Shown piece by piece: positions 8,282-16,986 of a DNA stretch of 64,000 bases. Below the pieces are notes generated by a model that was given only the letters and a program-made list of their open reading frames with translations, was not told the origin of the DNA and did not search any database. Each line of letters starts with the position of its first letter. Positions within the stretch are counted from its first letter, which is position 1. A program made the position numbers and the translations under genes. Location: assembly GCA_020444425.1 (NCBI GenBank), contig JAHLLB010000012.1:46196-110195 (forward strand). The letters are read 5' to 3'. Source of the DNA: a bacterium. GTDB taxonomy: Bacteria > Electryoneota > Electryoneia > Electryoneales > Electryoneaceae.

Positions 8282-9550
8282 GTGAAACCAAACGAATGCG
8301 ATATTCGCAGTCTAGACCTGGCCGATGAGGGCTTGCGCCGGATTCGCTGGGCTGACAACAACATGCCGGTTCTCGCGCAGATCCGGGAAGAGTTCCGTGA
8401 GGCGCAACCGTTGCGCGGCGTGCGCATGAGCGCCTGCCTGCATGTGACGGCTGAAACGGCGAACCTCGTCCGCACGTTGCAGGCGGGTGGGGCGGAGGTC
8501 GTTTTGTGCGCGTCCAATCCACTGTCGACGCAGGATGACGTCGCGGCGAGCCTGGTCCGTGATTTTGACATCCGTGTTTACGCGATTCACGGCGCGAGCA
8601 ATGAGGATTATTACTCGCACCTGAACGCAGCCGCGCAGCACAAGCCGCATGTGACGATGGATGACGGTTGCGACCTGGTCACGTTGATCCATGAGAAGTA
8701 CAAGGATCAGATTGGTGACATGATCGGCTCGCTGGAAGAGACCACGACGGGCGTGATTCGCCTGCGTGCGATGGAAAAAAGCGGTGCTCTCAAGCTGCCT
8801 GTGATCGCGGTCAACGACGCGAAGACGAAAAATATGTTTGATAACAGGTACGGAACGGGCCAGTCCACGGTGGACGGCATCATCCGTGCCACGGACATCC
8901 TGCTCGCGGGCAAGAACGTGGTCACGATTGGCTACGGCTGGTGCGGGCGTGGCTTCGCGAACCGTTGCCGCGGGATGGGATCAAACGTGATCGTCACCGA
9001 GATCGACCCGGTCAAGGCGCTGGAGGCGGCGATGGACGGCTTCCGGGTGATGCAGATGGAAGAGGCGGCCGAGGTTGGCGACCTGTTCTGCACGTTGACC
9101 GGCAACAAGCATGTCATTCGTGGTGAGCATTTTGCGAAGATGAAGGATGGCGCGATTGTCGCAAACAGCGGTCACTTTGACATTGAGATCGACATTCCGG
9201 CGTTGAACGGTCTGGCCAAGTCGGTGCAGCGTGGTGTCCGCGAGAACGTTGATGAGTATCAGCTCGAATCCGGCAACCGCATTTTCCTGTTGGCTGAAGG
9301 CCGTCTCATCAACCTCGCGGCGGCGGAAGGCCATCCGGCGAGCGTAATGGACATGAGCTTCGCGACGCAGGCGTTGGCGAGCTCGTACATCTCGGGTGCA
9401 GGCAAGGGTCTGGATCAGAAGGTGTACGATCCGCCTTCAGAGATCGAGGATCGTGTCGCTCGGTTGAAGTTGAACTCGATGGGTTTGAAGGTCGACAAGT
9501 TGACGGAAGAGCAGATAGCCTACCTTTCGGACTGGCAGGAAGGCACGTGA
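8282..9550 (+). CDS. ahcY: Adenosylhomocysteinase (S-adenosylhomocysteine hydrolase)
   Basis: 422 aa. The Rossmann NAD-binding segment shows [30 protein letters not shown] is the substrate/NAD loop, and [16 protein letters not shown] is the C-terminal signature. The enzyme hydrolyses S-adenosylhomocysteine to adenosine and homocysteine using bound NAD. The length and the DNRYGTGQS form match the shorter, archaeal/bacterial class rather than the ~470-aa class. The start is a GTG at 8282 with AAGGA ~8 bases upstream. It is downstream of metK in the same orientation and likely co-transcribed. Confidence 0.95.
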   Translation: MKPNECDIRSLDLADEGLRRIRWADNNMPVLAQIREEFREAQPLRGVRMSACLHVTAETANLVRTLQAGGAEVVLCASNPLSTQDDVAASLVRDFDIRVYAIHGASNEDYYSHLNAAAQHKPHVTMDDGCDLVTLIHEKYKDQIGDMIGSLEETTTGVIRLRAMEKSGALKLPVIAVNDAKTKNMFDNRYGTGQSTVDGIIRATDILLAGKNVVTIGYGWCGRGFANRCRGMGSNVIVTEIDPVKALEAAMDGFRVMQMEEAAEVGDLFCTLTGNKHVIRGEHFAKMKDGAIVANSGHFDIEIDIPALNGLAKSVQRGVRENVDEYQLESGNRIFLLAEGRLINLAAAEGHPASVMDMSFATQALASSYISGAGKGLDQKVYDPPSEIEDRVARLKLNSMGLKVDKLTEEQIAYLSDWQEGT

Positions 9551-9590
9551 TAGGTCCCTTGCTTGTCGGGGCCGCAACTGAGTAGGTGAT

Positions 9591-9619
9591 GTGAACCGGC
9601 CACGGGGTGGCCGGTTCAC
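9591..9619 (+). terminator. Perfect 12-bp hairpin after ahcY
   Basis: GTGAACCGGCCA (9591-9602) pairs exactly with TGGCCGGTTCAC (9608-9619) around a CGGGG loop. There is no T-run, so it could end the metK-ahcY transcript inefficiently, stabilise its 3' end, or act in the leader of the gene starting 26 bp downstream. Confidence 0.45.
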
Positions 9620-9644
9620 TCACATCCAGACGGAGGAATCGCAT

Positions 9645-11849
9645 ATGGCGCCGGCGAACCAGACGCCACGTGGTCAAAAGTGGTGGTCTCTGGCGGTCGT
9701 GGTCGTGCTTGGATTGACCATGCTACGCTGTTCCTTACCCACCGACCTGGGGGCTCCCGAATGGGATATCCCCTTCTCTGTTGCGTTCAGTACCGAACGC
9801 TATGGAATCAACGATTTGCTGGACTCCACCTCTCTGGCTGACAGTGGGTTTGCGTTCGAAGAAGGTGAGGACGGTGTCCTCATGTTCATCGTTGCGGATA
9901 CTCTGGACAGCGTGCGTGTCGGTCGCGACGACATGTTCCTCGGGGACCATGAGTCCGTCGTTTTCGATGTTCCAACGGATACGATTGTCATCCCGTTCTC
10001 GGAAGAACTGGACGAATCGTACTCGCTGGACGACATGTTCACCACGCTCGGTTTTCCGACAAATTACAACAACGGCGACCAGGTGCCCCTGCCTCCGGGC
10101 GGCGGGACGTGGAACCTTGTCGGTAATGAGGGCGGTGACGTCGAATTCGATCAGCTCGATTCCATGAAGTATGCGCACATCGTCGACGGTCAAATTCAGT
10201 TGGTGATGGAGAACAACACCGACATCGAGTTTGATGATTTGCAGGTTACGGTAATGCGTGAACGGATTCACGAGCCCGGTGTGTTTGTGCCGCTAACCGT
10301 GTTTGACTACGGCCAGGTGAGTCCGAACGATCAAATGCCGATGTCGTATTTCATGTACGACGACACGTTGACCGCGCGGTTGCGGATGAAGTTCACGGCG
10401 AATGGCCAGGAACAGATCATTACCGCAAATCATTCGGACGCGCTCAACTTCACGCTGATTGTGGATACGTTGAAGGCGGACTACGCGGAAGCGGTGATCG
10501 CGCGCCAGAAACCCCAGTCCCGCAGCGAGATTATTTACCTGAATGATGATCTGTGGATCAAGCGTGCGATTGTGGACTCTGGTTTTGTCTACTACAACGT
10601 GGTCAACGAGACGGACGTGAACACGATCATCACGTTGACATTCCCGCGCGTTTTCCGTGACGATGGCGACGTTCCGTACGACACAACGTTTGAGATGACT
10701 CGAACCCGGCCCGGCGAGGATCCGCAATTCGTCGAAGGCGAGATCGACATTCAGGGGATGCGGGTTCGCTATCCTCAGATCCCTGAAACTCCGGGCACGA
10801 ACCAGGAATTTCACGTTCAGACCACGGTGACAATTCTGAGTTCCGGCGAAATTTCGCCGGGCGTACCGGACACCTCGGTGATCGCGGTCGGCAACTCGGT
10901 AATCAGCACCTTCCAGCTGAGCGACCTCGTATTGAGCACGGCGGAGGGTGTGTTCCGTGACTACGAGTATGATATCACGGAAGAGGTTGTCGAAATCACC
11001 CAGTTCGAGGATGAAGAGCAGCTGCAGCAGGACTTGGCGAACAACCTTTCGTTGCGTGATGTGAATCTGATCCTCGATATGCAGAACAACATCGAGGCGC
11101 CGATGGAGCTGACGTTGAACATCGAGGCGTCCAACTCTGTTGCGTTTCTTCAGGCAGAAACGACGGTTGTTCGAAATCTGGGCCGGCGACAGGAACGGAT
11201 GGTGATCGAGGACATTTCGAACATCCTCAACATTTTGCCGGATGAGGTGGCGATCACGGGGACAGTCCGTACCGGCTACGAGGTGTTTGGCGTGCCGGAT
11301 ACGGCGTACGCGTTGAACTTGTACGATTATATCGTACCCGCGTTCAGGCTGGAGGCGCCAGTTTCATATGTGATGTCGGAAGACACTCCGTTGCGGCCAC
11401 CGGTTCAGTTGTTTGAGGAACCGATCAACCCGGACATCAAGGAATTCAGCCTGTATGCGATCGTGGAGAACGCGATGCCGGTTGGTGGTTACCTGTACCT
11501 GATGGCCGGGAAGTTCGGGAGTGAGGAAGAGGCGGAGCAGAAGCTGAAGCGTGATGATTTCGAATACTACGGCATCACCTTCATTGAAGGCGGCGAGTCG
11601 CCGACACCCATGTACATCAATCCGCCGACCGTGGATGATGACGGCCGGCCGGTGGGAACGTATCTGGATACGTTGTTCACCCGCATTCCGTCATCCCGCA
11701 TGAAGGTGTTCGCGAAGGACAGTGTGTACACGCGCCAGGTCCTTGTGCTGGAGGCGACCGACACGTCCGGAGTTGTGATAAACGTGGAAGATTACCTCGA
11801 CGTTTCTGTAATTGGCGAAGTACTGTTCAAGATCAACGGTGATGACTGA
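9645..11849 (+). CDS. Large exported/cell-envelope protein of unknown function
   Basis: 734 aa from the ATG at 9645, preceded by GGAGGA (9632-9637). The N-terminus has a basic stretch and a hydrophobic core (WWSLAVVVVLGLTMLRCSLP), a signal peptide with a Cys that is a poor lipobox (MLRC). The remainder is rich in Asp, Thr, Val and Ile with alternating patterns suggesting beta-sandwich repeats, and no catalytic motif is visible. It lacks the C-terminal sorting domain. The next gene, an outer-membrane barrel protein, starts 16 bp after its stop, and the pair is likely one operon; this protein could be a surface or periplasmic partner of that barrel. Family unknown to me. Confidence 0.75.
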   Translation: MAPANQTPRGQKWWSLAVVVVLGLTMLRCSLPTDLGAPEWDIPFSVAFSTERYGINDLLDSTSLADSGFAFEEGEDGVLMFIVADTLDSVRVGRDDMFLGDHESVVFDVPTDTIVIPFSEELDESYSLDDMFTTLGFPTNYNNGDQVPLPPGGGTWNLVGNEGGDVEFDQLDSMKYAHIVDGQIQLVMENNTDIEFDDLQVTVMRERIHEPGVFVPLTVFDYGQVSPNDQMPMSYFMYDDTLTARLRMKFTANGQEQIITANHSDALNFTLIVDTLKADYAEAVIARQKPQSRSEIIYLNDDLWIKRAIVDSGFVYYNVVNETDVNTIITLTFPRVFRDDGDVPYDTTFEMTRTRPGEDPQFVEGEIDIQGMRVRYPQIPETPGTNQEFHVQTTVTILSSGEISPGVPDTSVIAVGNSVISTFQLSDLVLSTAEGVFRDYEYDITEEVVEITQFEDEEQLQQDLANNLSLRDVNLILDMQNNIEAPMELTLNIEASNSVAFLQAETTVVRNLGRRQERMVIEDISNILNILPDEVAITGTVRTGYEVFGVPDTAYALNLYDYIVPAFRLEAPVSYVMSEDTPLRPPVQLFEEPINPDIKEFSLYAIVENAMPVGGYLYLMAGKFGSEEEAEQKLKRDDFEYYGITFIEGGESPTPMYINPPTVDDDGRPVGTYLDTLFTRIPSSRMKVFAKDSVYTRQVLVLEATDTSGVVINVEDYLDVSVIGEVLFKINGDD

Positions 11850-11865
11850 GCCGGAGGACGGAACG

Positions 11866-13299
11866 ATGACAACACGCAAGAAGATCTTCGTGCTGGCGTT
11901 CGCGTTTTTCGCCGGCCTGTCAAGTTGGGGAACCACGTACGCGCTGCAACCGGTGCAGGCGCGGGACGTGTCCATGGGTATGACCTCGGCGGCGGACGCC
12001 GTCGGTGTTCGTGTCGTTGGCCTGAACCCGGCCTTCCTCGCATTCAAGGATCAGCCGAAGGTGACGATCTCGATTCCGGTGATCAATTTCGGGTTCCGCT
12101 TCGGCAACAACGTTTATTCCAACAAGGACGTGTTTGATTACTTCCGCAGCGATATGTACTGGACGGATGAAATCAAGCAGATCCTCGCGGACAAGGTGGA
12201 CCAGGACAAGTTGAATTTCACCACGGACTGGTACGCGCGCTTCATCGGGTTCAGCTTCCCGACGCAATACCTGACGATGGCGTTTACCTACGACATGGGC
12301 ATGAGCATGGACGCCGATCTGGACGATGAGTTTACCGATCTGGCGTTGCTGGGGAATCCCGTCTCAAGCCTGGGCGAATTGAAGGAGTTCTCCGAGACGG
12401 ACATGTCCGGTGTATGGCTGTCACGGCTTGGCTTCACCTTCGCCAAGAACTTCAACTACGCCGAGGAAGTGGACTGGTTGGAAGAATTGACCGCTGGCGT
12501 CACCTTCAATTATTTCCTCGGGCACGCGTTCGCCGATGTCGACGAGTTTGAGGCATCCTTCCTGACTGACTACGATGGCACCCGTTCGTACGCCTACTTC
12601 GAAGTGGTTGGTGCCGGTCAGTTGAGCGCCAACGAAAAGGATGACTTTTATTCGGACAAGTTCATCGCGGGTAATGGTGTCGGGGTTGACCTCGGCATCG
12701 GGATGAAATTGCTCAAAGGACGGGCGACCGCCGGGTTGAGCATCATCAACCTGATCAACCAGATGACATGGGATGAAGGCAAGCGAGCGGTCTACGCGAT
12801 GGATCTTGACGGGCTCTCGCTGAGCGGCATGAACGACGAAAACTACTGGGAAGACTATTTCGAACCTGTGGACTCGTTGTTCGCTGAGACGGAAAACCTG
12901 AAGACCGAACTTCCCCGTCTGATCAAGCTGAACGGTGCGTATGTGCTGAACGAGCGGATCACGCTCACCGGCGGTATCACGGCCCAGACCAACGATGTGA
13001 TCGGCGCGGATGCGTTCCTGCGTGCCGGCATGGGCATTCAGCATTACACGCTGGATTGGTTCAACCTGCGCGGCGGTGCGAGTGTCGGGGGACGGTCCGG
13101 CGTGGCGTTCGGCCTTGGATTCGGCCTGCGGTATGGCTTCTGGCAGACCGACGTCGGCCTGGGTTGGGAGCACGGGATGTTCGACTTCGCCAAAGGCATG
13201 CGGTTCGGCATCAGCTCGATCTTTGTCTTCGATCAGCTCGACCTGTACGGCATTCATGGCGATTACGACGAGGAAGCAGGGGATAACACGTTCGAATAA
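11866..13299 (+). CDS. Outer-membrane beta-barrel protein (DUF5723/PorV-like type)
   Basis: 477 aa from the ATG at 11866, with GGAGGA eight bases upstream. A signal peptide (KKIFVLAFAFFAGLSSW...YALQ) is followed by ARDVSMGMTSAADAVG and GLNPAFLA near the mature N-terminus; this pattern of an invariant early Gly and an NPA motif is common in OmpP1/FadL-like and PorV/DUF5723-type barrels of FCB bacteria. Many amphipathic strands with aromatic ends follow and the protein ends without a sorting domain. Likely outer-membrane location; the cargo or function is not evident. An intrinsic terminator lies ~100 bp downstream. Confidence 0.75.
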   Translation: MTTRKKIFVLAFAFFAGLSSWGTTYALQPVQARDVSMGMTSAADAVGVRVVGLNPAFLAFKDQPKVTISIPVINFGFRFGNNVYSNKDVFDYFRSDMYWTDEIKQILADKVDQDKLNFTTDWYARFIGFSFPTQYLTMAFTYDMGMSMDADLDDEFTDLALLGNPVSSLGELKEFSETDMSGVWLSRLGFTFAKNFNYAEEVDWLEELTAGVTFNYFLGHAFADVDEFEASFLTDYDGTRSYAYFEVVGAGQLSANEKDDFYSDKFIAGNGVGVDLGIGMKLLKGRATAGLSIINLINQMTWDEGKRAVYAMDLDGLSLSGMNDENYWEDYFEPVDSLFAETENLKTELPRLIKLNGAYVLNERITLTGGITAQTNDVIGADAFLRAGMGIQHYTLDWFNLRGGASVGGRSGVAFGLGFGLRYGFWQTDVGLGWEHGMFDFAKGMRFGISSIFVFDQLDLYGIHGDYDEEAGDNTFE

Positions 13300-13402
13300 A
13301 GGCTGCGGTCGGCTGACAGCGGCCAGCGTTCTGCTGATTGCTGACAGCGATCTCAGCGTCGCGATACACAGTTTTCAAATTGCGGACGGCTGTCCGCTGT
13401 AG

Positions 13403-13436
13403 ACCCGGCAACACAAGTTGCCGGGTTTCTTTGTTT
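13403..13436 (+). terminator. Intrinsic terminator
   Basis: ACCCGGCAAC (13403-13412), loop ACAA, GTTGCCGGGT (13417-13426), then TTCTTTGTTT. It is a strong candidate for ending the 9645-13299 transcript. Confidence 0.8.
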
Positions 13437-13538
13437 GCCGACCAGTCGGAGCCCTCTTCAGTCCCTGCCGAGCTACGAGAGCTCAGAGACCGAAGCCCGA
13501 GACAACCATCCGGCGAGTTGAGACCGCGCACGTTTTGA

Positions 13539-13599
13539 GTGGTCGATATCAGCCAATTGGTTCGTTTCGACCACATCAAATCAGCCACTGGTTGATATC
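13539..13599. repeat. Overlapping inverted repeats
   Basis: GTGGTCG (13539-13545) pairs with CGACCAC (13568-13574), and GATATCAGCCA (13545-13555) pairs with TGGTTGATATC (13589-13599, one G-U). The two pairings compete. No gene is visible between 13300 and 13752. Confidence 0.4.
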
Positions 13600-13752
13600 G
13601 CTCAGCGGCGAGAGCGTGGGAGAGCGCAGGTAACGTCGGATATAATAACGAGTTCGGGAATGAGAAGAAAACTGGCACGGGGCTTGTAAATGAATTGTGC
13701 GAACAGCGACAGACAGGCGATCGGGGACAAGACAGGAAGGGGAGGACGACAG

Positions 13753-13947
13753 ATGGAGCAGCGGCAGTTTTTGGCAATCGTCCTCGCCGTGATCTTGTTC
13801 GGAATATCAGTCGCCATGGGCGTGAATGTGGTCATCGAAGGCATTGATGCAAACGCACGCCACCAGATGAGTAAGTCGCAGGAAGTCAGTTTGAACTTTG
13901 AAAACAATCTCGTCACCTGGAACACCTTCCCACACATGCAAATGTGA
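13753..13947 (+). CDS. Short type IV pilin-like N-terminal protein, probably truncated
   Basis: 64 aa from the ATG at 13753, preceded by GGGGAGGAC. It begins MEQRQFLAIVLAVILFGISV followed by AMGVNVVIEGIDANARHQM: one hydrophobic helix and a charged stretch. This resembles the N-terminus of small pilin-like proteins of FCB genomes that continue for another ~60-100 residues. Here the frame closes at 13947 and I find no continuation in other frames. It may be a remnant or a short membrane peptide. It stands alone between two terminators. Confidence 0.5.
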   Translation: MEQRQFLAIVLAVILFGISVAMGVNVVIEGIDANARHQMSKSQEVSLNFENNLVTWNTFPHMQM

Positions 13948-13970
13948 GTTTCTTGTGGCGCATCCTCCTC

Positions 13971-14201
13971 CTAGGGGTCGAGGCCTGAGCAACCTGGCCC
14001 CTGATTTGATGGAAACCTGCCGGAGACGGCAGTCACCATAAAGCAGTACCGCAGGACCTTGACAAGCGATGAGAGAGCAGAATGGGCGGCCGAGCGTCGC
14101 TCCCTCGCCCATGTCTCAACCCCCATTCCATGCCCCGGCGTCGACCGCCCCTTTTGTTCTCTCAATCACACGCCCAGCCCAATCAGCTGGGCGTTTTGTT
14201 T
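13971..14201 (+). ncRNA. Possible structured RNA with its own terminator
   Basis: The stretch carries successive hairpins: AGGGG...CCCCT (about 13973-14002), CTGCCG-GAGA-CGGCAG with a GNRA-type loop (about 14018-14033), ATGGGCG...CGCCCAT (about 14082-14112) and finally the intrinsic terminator at 14170-14201. No coding frame with a good start is seen. I compared it by eye with 6S, SRP, RNase P, tmRNA and common riboswitches and found no match. It could also be the 3' untranslated region of the 13753 gene. Confidence 0.3.
14170..14201 (+). terminator. Intrinsic terminator
   Basis: ACGCCCAGC (14170-14178), loop CCAATCA, GCTGGGCGT (14186-14194), followed by TTTGTTT. Confidence 0.75.
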
Positions 14202-14501
14202 CTGCACAGCTTTGATTCGTGAGGTCACTCGATGAGTGGTTTCGCCTGGATCAACAGGATGTACTGCGCTGTTCTGGACGTTGCGGTGCCAGACTGGCGC
14301 ACCCTTCACCGTGATACCGCCGGGCCCGACATTTGGCGGCCTGACAACCGGGTGTTCACGGGTATCCCCTCTCTCCACTCTCTTCTTGCAGTGTTACGGC
14401 ATGTTATCCGCATGACAGAGGATTGGTTTTGGGGTGAACAGCAACGGGCTGTAGTGTGTCCGGTACGGACGTCCGGTACAGACCCGTTGGGGAGATGCAC
14501 G

Positions 14502-14663
14502 ATGAACCGCAACAGTACAGCTCCACCGGCGTTGAATTACCTGCTGTTTCTGGTGGTCTTGTTATTGGTCGGTTTCCTGCTTGTCTGTGTACCGACAGAG
14601 GTTTTTTCGCAGGAAGTGGTGCTGCAACCGGCCAGTGACTGGGTGTCTGTGTTGATTGGCTAG
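14502..14663 (+). CDS. Small single-helix membrane peptide, 53 aa
   Basis: The ATG at 14502 follows GGGGAG (about 14489-14494). The product has a polar N-terminus, one long hydrophobic helix (NYLLFLVVLLLVGFLLVCVP) and a short polar C-terminus (TEVFSQEVVLQPASDW). Just upstream, GTCCGGTAC occurs twice in tandem (about 14459-14484), which could be a regulatory site. A terminator-like hairpin follows at 14839. There is no family match; it could be an orphan small protein or a chance frame. Confidence 0.35.
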   Translation: MNRNSTAPPALNYLLFLVVLLLVGFLLVCVPTEVFSQEVVLQPASDWVSVLIG

Positions 14664-14838
14664 AGCTGATTGACACGATTCCAATTCGCGGATCGAAGTA
14701 CCGCGATCATCAGAAGTTACGCCGCTGGAAAGTTTGAAAACGACCGAATCGGGAAAGAGGAGAACTCTGAGCTTATCGCAGGATATACAAAAAATAAGAA
14801 ATTCGGATTCATTCCAGATAGCCGTTGAAGACGAGAAA

Positions 14839-14870
14839 TGCCACGGACTTAGGCCCGTGGCAGATTTTTT
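14839..14870 (+). terminator. Hairpin with T-run, also a member of the dispersed CCACGGAC hairpins
   Basis: TGCCACGGAC (14839-14848) pairs with GCCCGTGGCA (14853-14862, one mismatch), followed by GATTTTTTTG. It acts as a plausible terminator and has the same CCACGGAC core as the hairpin at 44965-44984. Confidence 0.6.
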
Positions 14871-14937
14871 TGTAAGCTCTGAAACAGGATGCAGGCAAAG
14901 TGGGCAGGCTTAGCAACAGTCCAGTTTCGGCCAGCAT

Positions 14938-15059
14938 GTCATTCTGATGCTGCGTTTGTTTGCAGCAGAAGAAGATCCAGACTATCAGCAGGCACCTCTC
15001 AAATCAGGACTTACAGAATCTGGCTCTTCCTCACTTCTCTGCGTTCCGTTCGGAATGAC
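14938..15059. repeat. MITE-like element with GTCATTCTGA ends
   Basis: It starts GTCATTCTGA (14938-14947) and ends TCGGAATGAC (15050-15059), a 10-bp terminal inverted repeat with one mismatch. Inside, GAAGAAGATCCAGA and AATCTGGCTCTTCC form a second, imperfect inversion. The same ends bound the element at 32974-33080. No protein is encoded. Confidence 0.55.
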
Positions 15060-15162
15060 GCGCGTTGAACCTGACGCCTACAAATACTCTTCTACCCGCT
15101 ATCGTTTCGCCTCTCACGTCACACGACTCACACCTCACACCTCATGCCTCATACCTGCTCCT

Positions 15163-15963
15163 CTAGAGATCCTCGAGCCTCATCGCAGCCTGTTCCGCTT
15201 CGGGACTGTCCGGGAAGTCGCGGGTGATGGTTTCGAAGTGTCCACGTGCGGCATCGTCCTCACCGGCGTCCATCGCGAGGATGCCGAGCTTGAGCAACGT
15301 GGCCGGCAGCCGGTTGCTGTCCGGATATTCGCCGAGTACGCGGTTGAACATCGTTTGCGCGGAATCGGGCTGTTCGTCCGCCATGAACGATTCGGCGAGC
15401 CAGTACAATGCGTCGTCGGCTAACGGCGATTCGGGAAACGAGTTCAGCAGCTCACGGTAGCCCATCCGTGCCAGCTCATATTCACCACGCAGGTATTCTT
15501 CCTGGCCCTGGTCGTAGAGCGCCCGTTCCTCCGCAGAAGCGCGGACACCGTCAATGGTCTCCGGACTGCGCAGGGTTTTATTGACCTCTTCGAGGCTGCG
15601 GAGCAAAGAACTCAACAGGCGTTCATTTTCTTCGAAGCGGTTGGTCAACGTGTACAGCCGCCGTTCGAAGTCCTGGCTGGTAGCGCTCTGGTCGGCCTGC
15701 ATCGCGCGCAGTTCCTGACTCACATTTTCGCCGAGCAGCGCCTTGATGCTGTCGATGTCGGCCTGCGTCTGCTGTTGCTGACGGTCAAGCTGGACTAGCC
15801 GTGCGCGGAACTCGCTGTGATCTTCCTGGAACTGGACGATCTCTTCTTTGGACGCCGCGCAACCGAGCATCAGCAGCGCGACGGAGAGCGTCAGGCCCAG
15901 GCGGAGCTTCTGTAGCGCACGTCTGACCGTGCGTCTGATCGACGCGATAGTCGGTTTCTGCAT
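15163..15963 (-). CDS. cpoB: Tol-Pal system protein CpoB (YbgF family), lipoprotein form
   Basis: 266 aa. The N-terminus has a hydrophobic stretch ending in LLMLGC, a clear lipobox, so it should be lipidated. Residues ~40-125 form a coiled coil rich in Gln and Glu (RLVQLDRQQQQTQADIDSI), and the C-terminal ~130 residues contain TPR repeats (ALYDQGQEEYLRGEYELA; ADDALYWLAESFMADEQPDSA). This is the CpoB/YbgF layout; in proteobacteria CpoB links peptidoglycan synthesis with outer-membrane constriction. It lies 30 bp downstream of pal in the same operon. tolQRAB are not in the window. Confidence 0.85.
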   Translation of the reverse strand: MQKPTIASIRRTVRRALQKLRLGLTLSVALLMLGCAASKEEIVQFQEDHSEFRARLVQLDRQQQQTQADIDSIKALLGENVSQELRAMQADQSATSQDFERRLYTLTNRFEENERLLSSLLRSLEEVNKTLRSPETIDGVRASAEERALYDQGQEEYLRGEYELARMGYRELLNSFPESPLADDALYWLAESFMADEQPDSAQTMFNRVLGEYPDSNRLPATLLKLGILAMDAGEDDAARGHFETITRDFPDSPEAEQAAMRLEDL

Positions 15964-15993
15964 GGGTACGGAACCTCGGCTTCGTCGCGAACG

Positions 15994-16575
15994 TTAGCGG
16001 ACGACGGTTGCGGCACGGCGATTCTTCGCCCACGCCGCCTCGTTCGAGCCCTGAACCTCCGGGCGTTCCTCGCCGTAGCTGACGAGCCGGACACGGGTGC
16101 CGTCAATACCGTAGTCGATGTAGTATTGCTTCACGGATGCCGCCCGGCGTTCACCCAGCGCGAGGTTGTATTCGGTCGATCCGCGCTCGTCGCAATGGCC
16201 TTCGACGGAGACCTTCCAGTCGGGATACTTGCGCAGCATTTCGGCGTTATGGCGGAGCGCGTCACGGGTAGCGGCTGACAGCGAAGATTGGTCGAACTCG
16301 AAGTAGACAACCTTCAGGCTCGCCTTGTCCTGGCTGATCTGGCGCATCTTCCGTTCTTCGGCGAGACGCAGCTCTTCCAGCCGGCGGCGTTCCAGTTCTT
16401 CCACCGACGGCAGGGTATCCTCGACGACGGGTTCCGGCTCAATATCCTGGAAGCCGGTGGTGTCGATCGGGATTTCTTCGATGGGTGGGGTTTCCTGTTG
16501 CTTGGATGCACACCCGGCGAACAGGATCGCCAGGGTGAAAAGAAACACGAGGGACAGCAGGCCAGAACGTTTCAT
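15994..16575 (-). CDS. pal: Peptidoglycan-associated lipoprotein Pal (OmpA-like)
   Basis: 193 aa. Signal peptide with lipobox LFAGC; a Pro/Glu-rich then strongly charged coiled-coil linker (~45-90); and a C-terminal OmpA-like domain: VVYFEFDQSSL, VEGHCDERGSTEYNLALGERRA and the basic RLVSYGEERP...KNRRAATVV end. NLALGERRA and GHCDERG match the peptidoglycan-binding signature. It anchors the outer membrane to peptidoglycan. The charged linker is longer than in E. coli Pal. First gene of the pal-cpoB pair; its start is 235 bp from the tRNA on the other strand. Confidence 0.92.
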   Translation of the reverse strand: MKRSGLLSLVFLFTLAILFAGCASKQQETPPIEEIPIDTTGFQDIEPEPVVEDTLPSVEELERRRLEELRLAEERKMRQISQDKASLKVVYFEFDQSSLSAATRDALRHNAEMLRKYPDWKVSVEGHCDERGSTEYNLALGERRAASVKQYYIDYGIDGTRVRLVSYGEERPEVQGSNEAAWAKNRRAATVVR

Positions 16576-16810
16576 TCGTACGGTCCTCGAAAACGGTTTT
16601 GTGTGTTGGTTGGTGGCGAAACGAGGATCGCCCCCCGTATCTTAGACTCTCCGGGAGGCCAATTCGTTGCATGAAAACCCGTGCGGGGGTCTCCCGCGCC
16701 CAAGTGGAAAGTAGGAGAACGGCGAGAGCAGCGCAATTCGGTACGAGAGACGATTGCTTCTCCGGCTGTCTTGACAGTACGGACCGAGAATCCTATTTTG
16801 TCGCGCCTGT

Positions 16811-16884
16811 TGGGGATTGGTGTAATGGCAACACGCCTGACTCTGGATCAGGTAATCGGGGTTCGACTCCCTGATCCCCAGCCA
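16811..16884 (+). tRNA. tRNA-Gln (anticodon CTG)
   Basis: Acceptor stem TGGGGAT with ATCCCCA, anticodon stem CCTGA/TCAGG with loop CTCTGGA giving anticodon CTG, a T-loop with GGTTCGACTCC, discriminator G and an encoded CCA (16882-16884). All cloverleaf arms pair. Confidence 0.95.
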
Positions 16885-16889
16885 TCGAC

Positions 16890-16930
16890 CCGCAAGTTCT
16901 GAATTATCAGGGCTTGCGGTTTTTTGTTTT
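16890..16930 (+). terminator. Intrinsic terminator after tRNA-Gln
   Basis: CCGCAAG (16890-16896) pairs with CTTGCGG (16913-16919), followed by TTTTTTG and further Ts. It starts six bases after the tRNA 3' end. Confidence 0.85.
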
Positions 16931-16986
16931 CCAAACGCGTACGTTAGGATCCATGATCATCCCAGCTGAACTTCATGTAGAAAATC

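Noticed and set aside
14232..14501. Upstream extension of the 14502 small protein to 143 codons
   Set aside because: The added part is unlike a protein (no signal, no domain) and a better ribosome-binding site precedes 14502.
14938..15059. Insertion sequence
   Set aside because: Inverted ends are present, but the element is only ~122 bp and encodes no transposase, so it is listed as MITE-like.
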